DNA from: WRHT01 sp031550525
Lineage (GTDB): Bacteria > Desulfobacterota > Desulfovibrionia > Desulfovibrionales > Desulfovibrionaceae
Assembly (NCBI GenBank): GCA_031550525.1
Contig: JAVBON010000042.1
Coordinates: 1 to 38,477, forward strand
Length of the DNA stretch: 38,477 bases
Reading direction: 5' to 3'
Position numbers and translations under genes: made by a program. Positions within the stretch are counted from its first letter, which is position 1. Each line of letters starts with the position of its first letter. The notes beneath the pieces were generated by a model. The model was given only the letters and a program-made list of their open reading frames with translations, made no database searches and was not told the DNA's origin. Shown piece by piece: positions 8,097-14,684 of this stretch.

Positions 8097-8116
8097 GGGG
8101 CTGGAGCCCCTTTTTT
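8097..8116 (+). terminator. intrinsic terminator of the liv operon
   Basis: GGGGCTGGAGCCCC forms a short GC-rich hairpin followed at once by TTTTTT, 33 bases after the livF stop. The hairpin repeat of family B begins directly at the end of its T tract. Confidence 0.85.
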
Positions 8117-8231
8117 ATTGCGGCTTTAGCTCGTTAAGCGAGTAATACGAAGCGAAACAAAAACCACCCGCTATTGGTCTGCCCCCTGTCCACCTGACAG
8201 GGGGCAGACCAATAGCGGGTGGTTATGATTT
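8114..8231. repeat. terminator-adjacent hairpin repeat, family B, copy 1
   Basis: A perfect 29-bp stem (8162-8190 with 8196-8224), beginning AACCACCCGCTATTGGTCTG, with loop CACCT. The left flank (TTATTGCGGCTTTAGC ... AGTAATACGAAGCGAAACAA) and right flank ATGATTT match copy 2 at 33106-33221. Beyond it, 8232-8275 repeats part of the left flank (GCGGCTTTAGCC..TATTACGAAGTGAAGC). The element starts at the T tract of the liv terminator, as copy 2 does at the nusB terminator. Confidence 0.88.
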
Positions 8232-8406
8232 GCGGCTTTAGCCGGTGGAGCGCATATTACGAAGTGAAGCCATAAGCGCTCTAAAAGTCGTGTTATGGTT
8301 GGCGAAAAAACCGCCCGGATGTACGGCGGAAGGCATTGCATCAACTTGGGGCCGGTAGCCTTGCCTAACAAGTTATGCCTTTGCCAACAGTTTTGGCCAG
8401 GTTTGA
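8232..8406. other. spacer after family B repeat; no gene
   Basis: Part of the 343-base gap between livF and the CI-like regulator. It holds a partial, diverged second copy of the family B left flank (8232-8275) and otherwise nothing I can name. Confidence 0.5.
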
Positions 8407-9120
8407 TCAGGGTTTGCGTTTTACCAGCACCACGCAGGCCTTTCTTTTGATCATGGCGACTGGAATTTCTTCCGTGTAAGGCTTTTGCACGCCTTCATCG
8501 TTTGGCGGCAGCCAACCTTGCACCAGTATGGATTTGCCATGTTTTTTGAGAAACATTTTTAGCGAAGCCGTGCCATCGGCACGCTCAATGTAAATAACAT
8601 CATTGGGAAAAATTTCGGTCGCCGGGTCGCAAAACACTACATACCCGTGGCGTATGCCCTCGGGTTGCATGCTTGTGCCTATGGCGACTACGGCAAAGGT
8701 TTCGGACGCGGCGTTGTTTTCTACCGGCATAGACATACTTATGGCCAGCGGGCCAGGGTTGTACCAGCCGGTAATGCCACAGGTTGCAAGACCTATAACC
8801 GGTACGTTGCGGGTTTCACGAAAAACCGGCGGATTTTGCCAGACCTGCGCATTGCTTTTGGCGGCATGGTCTGGCGATGCGGCATCAGGATCAAGCAACA
8901 TTGGTCCGATTCCGTGAATGAGCCATGTTACGCTAACGCCAAACGCGTTTGATATTTTTACAAACCAGTTTGCGGGCACTTTACCGCGCATTTTGGCTGT
9001 GGAGATGCCGCCCTGCTTAATGCCCAGCACGCGGCCAAGCTCTGTATCCGTTTTTGTATTTGAGGCTTCTTTTATGCGGGCAAATTGCTCAACAAACGTT
9101 TTGCGCGGTTCATCGGTCAT
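8407..9120 (-). CDS. CI-like repressor with S24 self-cleavage domain
   Basis: A protein of about 237 residues. Residues 8-75 form a phage-CI type HTH domain (FARIKEASNTKTDTELGRVLGIKQGGIS, then VPANWFVKISNAFGVSVTWLIHG). Residues 108-237 form a LexA/UmuD-type S24 domain with candidate nucleophile Ser150 (GTSMQPEGI), general base Lys188 (SLKMFLKK), and a Cys-Gly bond at 114-115 (ATCGITG) at the expected cleavage site. Such repressors cleave themselves when RecA is activated, so DNA damage is the likely inducer. The ATG at 9120 starts just before the domain; ATG 9141 and TTG 9168 are alternative starts, and a possible -10 TATAGT at 9157-9162 argues against the longest. No phage genes adjoin it. 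It is divergent from another CI-type HTH gene at 9505, the most likely target. Confidence 0.85.
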   Translation of the reverse strand: MTDEPRKTFVEQFARIKEASNTKTDTELGRVLGIKQGGISTAKMRGKVPANWFVKISNAFGVSVTWLIHGIGPMLLDPDAASPDHAAKSNAQVWQNPPVFRETRNVPVIGLATCGITGWYNPGPLAISMSMPVENNAASETFAVVAIGTSMQPEGIRHGYVVFCDPATEIFPNDVIYIERADGTASLKMFLKKHGKSILVQGWLPPNDEGVQKPYTEEIPVAMIKRKACVVLVKRKP

Positions 9121-9202
9121 AGTGTTTTCACAGCCATCCATCAGCCATATTAAATTACTATAGAGCAACCATACGCAAAGAAAGTGTTTAGCCCTTTTTG
9201 CG

Positions 9203-9230
9203 TTGACATTAACTCAAAATAATTTAAAAT
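9203..9230 (+). promoter_or_regulatory. sigma70-type promoter facing the 9505 HTH gene
   Basis: TTGACA (9203-9208), a 16-base spacer, then TAAAAT (9225-9230). It lies in the divergent control region and would give a leader of about 265 bases before the gene at 9505. The repeated ATTAACTC overlaps the spacer, placing a possible repressor site directly on the promoter. Confidence 0.55.
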
Positions 9231-9293
9231 AACTTCAAGATCAGTTAGAAGTTTTTATCAGCAAATTAACTCTAGCTGTCTTAAGCGTTGCGG

Positions 9294-9432
9294 TCAATGA
9301 CGCGCGAGCCGTTTTTTTACCTTTGTGGCAATATGTTATGGTTCAACGTCATGTTACTGGTAATCCGCCCGCAACATGGCCGGGAACTTTTATTTTCTTT
9401 TTATTGCGGTAAAGGTAGGCTCGCGTGTCATT
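9294..9432. repeat. imperfect inverted repeat in the HTH control region
   Basis: The left arm 9294-9332 (TCAATGACGCGCGAGCC ... TTTACC.TTTG..GCAAT) is the near reverse complement of the right arm 9403-9432 (ATTGC..TAAAGGTA then GGCTCGCGTGTCATTGG). About 70 bases lie between. The arms carry few mismatches plus one short indel. It is too large for a simple operator and has no transposase. It could be a small inserted element or a folded leader RNA. Confidence 0.7.
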
Positions 9433-9504
9433 GGCTGATTTGTTTTTTGCAGTGTCATGATAGCGAGTGTTAGCTGTTTTACGCCTGATTTGTAAGGATT
9501 TGCC

Positions 9505-9852
9505 ATGTGTGACGCCTTCAGGCGGGTTATGCGCGCGTGTGGGTGCGGCACGCAAAAAGAGTTGGCCTCGTTTTGGGGCATAACGCAATATCAGTTGAAT
9601 AAAATTAAAAAGCGGCGCGAGATGCCGGCGCATTGGCTGCAAACGTTAAAGGAAACAAAAGACGTTAATCCAGAATGGGTGCTTACCGGAGTTTGGCCCG
9701 CCTACTTATCTTTGCAAAAAAATGTTGATCCTCCGCGCTATGCCGCAGATTGTCCGGTACAGGCGTTTCTGATCAGGGCCTTGAGCGTTTTGGAGTCTTG
9801 CCCGCATAGAGGCGGCTGCTGCCGCACGGGGTTGATAAAAGATATTGAATAG
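9505..9852 (+). CDS. small CI-type helix-turn-helix protein
   Basis: A 115-residue protein. Residues 10-70 resemble the DNA-binding domain of phage CI repressors: GCGTQKELASFWGITQYQLNKIKKR, then MPAHWLQTLKETKDVNPEWVLTG. This second half parallels the partner at 8407-9120 (VPANWFVKISNAFGVSVTWLIHG), so the two belong to one family. It has no S24 domain. The tail contains a Cys-rich segment (CPHRGGCCRTG) of unknown role. AAGGA lies 8 bases before the ATG. It is divergent from the CI-like gene and probably under its control. Its target genes are not identifiable here. Confidence 0.75.
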   Translation: MCDAFRRVMRACGCGTQKELASFWGITQYQLNKIKKRREMPAHWLQTLKETKDVNPEWVLTGVWPAYLSLQKNVDPPRYAADCPVQAFLIRALSVLESCPHRGGCCRTGLIKDIE

Positions 9853-9988
9853 GCGTATGCGGACATACCAGGCCTATATTTTTGCGTTGCGGCAAAAGCC
9901 TCCTGCCAAGCGCGTGTGCACGATGTAATGGCGGATTTGGCCGGTAGATAAAACAGTATTTGCGGGCCAAGGCTATTGCGCCAAAAAA

Positions 9989-10023
9989 GGACAACAAAAA
10001 ACGCCGAGCGTTTTTTGTTGTCC
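9989..10023. terminator. bidirectional intrinsic terminator
   Basis: GGACAACAAAAAACGC pairs perfectly with GCGTTTTTTGTTGTCC over 16 bp around the 3-base loop CGA. The A and T runs are within the stem. It lies between the convergent HTH gene (ending 9852) and the DnaJ-like gene (ending 10067) and can serve both. Confidence 0.8.
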
Positions 10024-10066
10024 TTGCCTGTTTATGTGCTTAGAGCCTTTTAATCAATAAAAGGCA

Positions 10067-10963
10067 TTATTCTTCATAGCTTTGATCAAATACACGCAGG
10101 TAAAGGTCACCTTTAAGGTTACCCACATGCTTACCCAGGCCCTTTAGGCGTATGGGCCGGCCGATTTGAAACTCCGGCGGCAGGGTAAACTCAATGGTGC
10201 GGCTTTTATCGGCCAGGCCGTGGCGCACCTGCAAGCGTATACGCGCACCGGGGTAAAGCGATTCTCCAGGTAAAAACATTACCTGCTCTTCGTCTATTTG
10301 CTTGCGCAGCCAGCTTTTTACCCCTCCCGCCAGATCCTTCATTTTGTTACCGGCGCTTATGAGCATGGGGGTGGTTTCCGGCTTTGCCCTTTTGGGCCTG
10401 GGCTGCTTTTTATGCGGGTATGCCCTGCCCTTGGCCGGTTTGGGCGGCTGTGGCGCAGTACCGGCCTTGCCGGTGTGCAGGTGGCTGAAAATATCTTCAA
10501 AAACACGGCGCGCGAAAGGATCATTCATGAGATCCTGCACTATTTCCTCGCGGCTGGGCGATCTGGCGCTGTATTTTGTGGAGCCTGCGCCGGGCTCCTG
10601 ATTTGCTTCCTTACTTTGGCTGCTTTGCGCGCCTTGGGTTTTCGCATCGAAACCGGCTTTGGCCTTTTGATAAGCGCGGCTGGCTTTGGCTTGGGTTTTT
10701 TCGTCCGGCTCGGGCTCATGCCCGGCAGTGCCGGAGTGGTTGGCGCTTCTGGCTTGAGCGCCGAAAGAGGTGTTGGCATACTCCTGCATAAGCATTACGT
10801 ATGCCTCGTTAAGCTCCTGAAATTGCCTGGAGGCGTCGTGCAGGCTGGGGTTAAGATCCGGGTGCAGCTCAAAGGCCAGCTTGCGGTAGGCTTGTTTAAT
10901 GGCATTTGGCCCGGCCGAGGCGTCCAGCCGTAAAATTTTGAAGCATTCCTGGCGCGTAAGCAT
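10067..10963 (-). CDS. DnaJ-like (J-domain) cochaperone
   Basis: A 298-residue protein. Residues 4-64 are a J domain: CFKILRLDASAGPNAIKQAYRKLA, with the HPD motif at 34-36 that stimulates DnaK ATPase. A middle stretch (about 75-210) is low-complexity, rich in Lys, Ala, Pro and Gln, with no Cys zinc-binding repeats. Residues 225-298 resemble the last substrate-binding part of DnaJ/CbpA: FLPGESLYPGARIRLQV, then IRLKGLGKHVGNLKGDLYLRV. Lacking the zinc fingers and the G/F region, it is a type II/III cochaperone of CbpA type, but the CbpA symbol would be too specific. It stands alone with the hairpin terminator at 9989-10023 downstream. Confidence 0.87.
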   Translation of the reverse strand: MLTRQECFKILRLDASAGPNAIKQAYRKLAFELHPDLNPSLHDASRQFQELNEAYVMLMQEYANTSFGAQARSANHSGTAGHEPEPDEKTQAKASRAYQKAKAGFDAKTQGAQSSQSKEANQEPGAGSTKYSARSPSREEIVQDLMNDPFARRVFEDIFSHLHTGKAGTAPQPPKPAKGRAYPHKKQPRPKRAKPETTPMLISAGNKMKDLAGGVKSWLRKQIDEEQVMFLPGESLYPGARIRLQVRHGLADKSRTIEFTLPPEFQIGRPIRLKGLGKHVGNLKGDLYLRVFDQSYEE

Positions 10964-11216
10964 CAGCGGTGTACCTGCATAAAACCTGTCGTTATTCTAA
11001 ATGGGAGCGGTTTTCGGTCTGTTTTTGCCGGTTTTTCAAATTATGCTTGGTTAAAACGGTTACAACGCGCCTACTTTTGCTTTGCAAATACGCGCCGTAA
11101 TATGCGCCAAGCGGCAAGGCCTTGCGGCGCAACGCGCAACAAATATACAACGCGGCGTAATGGACGCGCCGCGCTTTTTTTGTCGGCCTCAGCTATGATT
11201 ATATACAGGAATAAGG
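10964..11216. other. spacer between DnaJ-like and hybrid kinase genes
   Basis: About 250 bases with no gene. The stretch 11040-11180 is rich in GCGCC/GGCGC words (ACGCGCC, GCGCCG, GCGCAAC, GACGCGCCGCGC) without a clean hairpin and T tract. Confidence 0.4.
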
Positions 11217-14200
11217 CTAGCTTTTACCAAGCAGCTCAAGCGCCTCGCCAAAGTCAAAACGGATCAGGCGGTCGTTTAACTGCTCCAAAGTATCCTGCGC
11301 AAGTACTCCTGCCAGAAGCTGACGATTGTTCTCAAAAAACTTTGTGGCATCAGCATCATCGTCACGCAAAAAATCCACCAGCCTGGCCAGGGCTTGTTCG
11401 GCTTCCGCCGTTTTTTCCGCTGAAAAAGCCGGCGCATTTGCGCTTTGAGGCACGGTTTTTTCCTGCCCCAACTCCAAGGCATCGGCCAGCATATTCTGCA
11501 CTTGAGCCAGCATGGCAAAGCAATGCTCGGCCAGTTCCGGCTGCCGCAAAACGCCTGCCCTGTGGGCAAGTTCCAGCGATTTTGCGGACTCGGCCAGTTG
11601 ATCAGCGCCAATGGAGGCTGCAAGCCCTTTAAGGGTATGCGCTATGCGGGTGGCTTCGTCAAGCTCGCCGTTTTCAACAACTTTTCGGTAGGAGGAGCCC
11701 ATATCTTTATAGAACTCCACAAATTGCACTAAAAGTTTTCGGTAAAGTCTGGCGTTTCCGCCAAGGCGTTTGAGCGCGTCCGGATTTAAATCTGGCAGAG
11801 GCGGCAGCGCGTCGGCCTGTGCCGGAGGTATTTGCGGCATTGGTTTTGCCTCCGTGGTTGGTCCGTTTATTTCCGCTTTTACAAGGCTATCGCCCGTACC
11901 TGCCATAATAACGGTAATTTCCTGCACAGGGCAAGACGCAGACGCGTTATTATCAGCAAGGTTAGCGGGTGTAGCGTCTGGCGGCGGCTGATGCCCGCCT
12001 GGCGTGGACCATTGCCGTAAGGTTTCGTAAAAAACCGTCACATCAATAGGCTTGATGATGCGGCCGTTCATGCCCGCGCGCAGGCATTTTTGCAACTCCT
12101 CATCCATGGCGTGCGCCGTCATGGCTATAATGGGCAGAGAGGCAAAGCGCTTTTCGGCGCGTATGCGGCGGGCTACCTCATATCCATCGATGCCCGGCAT
12201 TTGCAAATCCAACAGCACAAGATCGATGCTGCCGTCTTCGGCATCATTCAACAGGGCCAGCGCCTCCATGCCGTTGTAGGCCACGCTTGCCTCTATGCCT
12301 GCATCCGCCAGCAATTCCAGAGCTACCTGCTGGTTAATCGGGTTGTCTTCAACCAGCATCATCCGTAAGCCTTGCAGGGCGTTGCGCGTGTCATCGCTGA
12401 CAACCGCATTTTTGTGCGCGCTGCTTTTGACGCGCTCAAGCGTATTGGTGCGGAATATTTTATCAAGGTCGCGCACCAGACGGGCATGGGTAATTGGTTT
12501 GTGCACCAGCCCCAAAGCGCCTGCCTGCACGCATTTTTCTTCCATTTCCGGCCCGAAGGGGCTGTTGGTGGTAACAATTATAGGCGGCACCTGCTCAAGG
12601 CCAAGCTCCGTTATAATCTGCCGCGTCAGCGCCGGGGCGTCCATGAGCATTTCTATGAGCACCAGACGGTATTGGGCCCCATGGTCGTGGCGCATAAGCA
12701 TCTCGCGGCCCTCTTCCGCCGTGCGGGCCCTATCCACACGCAAGCGCAAATCAATGAGTTGGGCCTCCAATATTTGCCCGGCCTCCTTGCTGTTGTCGAT
12801 AAGCAACACAGGAAAGCCAGCGAAATTCAAGGCCAGCCGTTTGGCCTCCTGGTCGTCTTCTTCCGGCAGGCCAAGCCAGGCCACCGCTTCCACTGTACTG
12901 CCCTGGCCGGGTATGCTGCTTATATGTATACTGCCGTCCATCAATTCAAGTATCCGCTTGGTTATGGCCAAGCCCAGCCCTGTGCCGCCAAAGCGGCGTG
13001 TGGTTGAGGCGTCGGCTTGGGTAAAGGCTTTGAACAGTTTGGCAATCTGTTCCTCACTCATGCCTATTCCGGTATCTTTAACCGCCATTGAAAGCTTGAT
13101 TTTGCCATCGGTTTTTGCCAGCACAGAGCAGTTTATTTGCACACTGCCTTCTTCCGTGAATTTAACCGCGTTGTTGATAAGGTTTATAAGCACCTGGCCC
13201 AAACGCAGAGGATCGCCAACAAGGGTGGACGGCACATCGGGAGAAACGCCGAACACGAGCTCAAGCCTTTTTTCCGCTGCTTTCTGCTGGCTTAGGGTTG
13301 CTGCGTTTTCCATTACCTCGTCAATGAAAAACGGCACGTTTTCCAGATTGAATTGGCCTGCTTCTATTTTTGAAAAATCAAGAATATCGTTGATAATGCC
13401 CAGCAACGAATTTGCTGCCGTATATATTTTATCCATGTAAGAGTGTTGCTTGGGCGTAAGATCCGTTTTTAAAATGAGATAGGTCATGCCGATTATGGAA
13501 TTCATCGGGGTACGGATGCCGTGGCTCATATTGGTAAGAAATTCGCTTTTTGCCCTGTTGGCTGCAAAAGCATCGTTACGCGCCTTGGTTAGTTCTTGCG
13601 TGCGTTTTTCCAGCGAGGCGGCCATTGCGTCAAAGGCTTTGGACAAACGCGCAAAATCGTTGGTCAGCCCGGTGGTTGTGGTGTTGCGCACGCCGGTTTG
13701 CCCGGCGGTAAGCATTTTTGCAACGCTAAGCAGCGAATTGACCGGCGAGAGAAAGCTGGTATAGCCCATAAGCCATATGATAATTAACGCCGCCGCTATG
13801 GCGGCCGTAAGCAGAATGCTGTTGCGCAGCAAAATGAAGTTGGCCTGCGCGTAGGCCTGGGTGGCAGGCTCGCTCAGGCGCAGGGTCATGGCCGGGGCTT
13901 CGTTGCCGGGCAGAAAAATGTGCCTGTAGCCATTAAGAAAATGCACGCCTGCTTCGTCATGGCTAAGGAAAAAGCCCGAGGCGTCCATTTTTGCGCTCAA
14001 TTCGCCCCGGTGGCTGTGGCTGGCGTCTATTTCGGCTCCATCGCGGTATTCGCTGCCGTGGGAAAGGTAAATGAAGTTGCCGCTTCTATCCAGTGCCTCC
14101 AGGGTTGCCGCCGGCTCCATATCCAGCCCTTGGGTGAGCTCTTCAAAAAATACGGCCTTAACGCCTATGTAAATTATGGCTATAATGTTGCCGTTACCGT

Positions 14201-14684
14201 CCAGCACCGGCTTGGCCAAAGGCAGCACGCGGCTGTAGGTGAAAGGATCCGGCGTCATATCGCCGCTTACAAAATCGCGGGATTGAAAGGCGTTACGATA
14301 TACCTGCCCGCCGCTTACGTTGATGCCGGGCCGGTAATTTATGGCAGAGGCAAAGGCCGCCCCATAACGATCTGTAATAAAGATATTTTCGTACAAAGGC
14401 CCGCGCGCCAGCATCTCGGAGAGCATCTGATTGGTTTTTGCGGTGTCTTGGCCTATTACCTCGCCCAGCTCGCCTATGGTTTGCATAAGCATATAAGCAT
14501 TGTCAAACACCACGGTCTGGCGCATGTAAAGCAGCTTTAGCGTTACGTCAAAGCGTTGCTCGATATTGCGCAGGGCGTCTTCCCGCGTGCCTATGCCGGA
14601 AAAGATCAGCAGCATGGTTGCCGGTACCAGCGATAACAGCAGCACAAGGTACATGGTTGCGCGCAGGCTTCTAAAATGTGCCAT
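11217..14684 (-). CDS. membrane hybrid histidine kinase with two receivers and HPt (atypical H-box)
   Basis: A 1155-residue sensor. A membrane segment at about 11-32, a periplasmic dCache-like sensor (about 35-280), a second segment (about 286-308) and a HAMP linker lead to HisKA with His388. The box reads MSHGIRTPMN: the Glu/Asp that normally follows the phosphorylated His is Gly389. The ATPase domain is intact (NLINNAVKF, DTGIGM, FGGTGLGLA). The first receiver (about 624-745) has Glu678 where the phospho-acceptor Asp should be (LVLIEML), with Lys729 kept. The second receiver (about 773-890) is normal with Asp826. The C-terminus is an HPt domain with His1016 (AHTLKGLAASIGA). The start at 14684 has GGGAG about 7 bases upstream and overlaps the end of the upstream kinase gene by 14 bases. 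It is the last gene of the binding-protein/kinase unit and its only HPt source. Confidence 0.93.
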   Translation of the reverse strand: MAHFRSLRATMYLVLLLSLVPATMLLIFSGIGTREDALRNIEQRFDVTLKLLYMRQTVVFDNAYMLMQTIGELGEVIGQDTAKTNQMLSEMLARGPLYENIFITDRYGAAFASAINYRPGINVSGGQVYRNAFQSRDFVSGDMTPDPFTYSRVLPLAKPVLDGNGNIIAIIYIGVKAVFFEELTQGLDMEPAATLEALDRSGNFIYLSHGSEYRDGAEIDASHSHRGELSAKMDASGFFLSHDEAGVHFLNGYRHIFLPGNEAPAMTLRLSEPATQAYAQANFILLRNSILLTAAIAAALIIIWLMGYTSFLSPVNSLLSVAKMLTAGQTGVRNTTTTGLTNDFARLSKAFDAMAASLEKRTQELTKARNDAFAANRAKSEFLTNMSHGIRTPMNSIIGMTYLILKTDLTPKQHSYMDKIYTAANSLLGIINDILDFSKIEAGQFNLENVPFFIDEVMENAATLSQQKAAEKRLELVFGVSPDVPSTLVGDPLRLGQVLINLINNAVKFTEEGSVQINCSVLAKTDGKIKLSMAVKDTGIGMSEEQIAKLFKAFTQADASTTRRFGGTGLGLAITKRILELMDGSIHISSIPGQGSTVEAVAWLGLPEEDDQEAKRLALNFAGFPVLLIDNSKEAGQILEAQLIDLRLRVDRARTAEEGREMLMRHDHGAQYRLVLIEMLMDAPALTRQIITELGLEQVPPIIVTTNSPFGPEMEEKCVQAGALGLVHKPITHARLVRDLDKIFRTNTLERVKSSAHKNAVVSDDTRNALQGLRMMLVEDNPINQQVALELLADAGIEASVAYNGMEALALLNDAEDGSIDLVLLDLQMPGIDGYEVARRIRAEKRFASLPIIAMTAHAMDEELQKCLRAGMNGRIIKPIDVTVFYETLRQWSTPGGHQPPPDATPANLADNNASASCPVQEITVIMAGTGDSLVKAEINGPTTEAKPMPQIPPAQADALPPLPDLNPDALKRLGGNARLYRKLLVQFVEFYKDMGSSYRKVVENGELDEATRIAHTLKGLAASIGADQLAESAKSLELAHRAGVLRQPELAEHCFAMLAQVQNMLADALELGQEKTVPQSANAPAFSAEKTAEAEQALARLVDFLRDDDADATKFFENNRQLLAGVLAQDTLEQLNDRLIRFDFGEALELLGKS

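Larger units (their letters stand above)
9121..9504. other. regulatory spacer between divergent HTH genes
   Basis: Contains the promoter at 9203-9230, ATTAACTC at 9208-9215 and again at 9265-9272 (possible operator half-sites), and the imperfect inverted repeat at 9294-9432. A frame of about 58 codons from ATG 9297 has no ribosome binding site and no recognisable protein, so it is not called. Confidence 0.5.

Noticed and set aside
9297..9473. Plus-strand frame of about 58 codons in the HTH control region
   Set aside because: No ribosome binding site; it spans the inverted repeat.
8407..9852. Prophage remnant around the CI-type regulators
   Set aside because: Only the regulator pair is present, with housekeeping genes on both sides.
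12295..13440. Plus-strand frame of 381 codons within the hybrid kinase
   Set aside because: Antisense to HisKA, ATPase and receiver domains; Ser-rich shadow composition.
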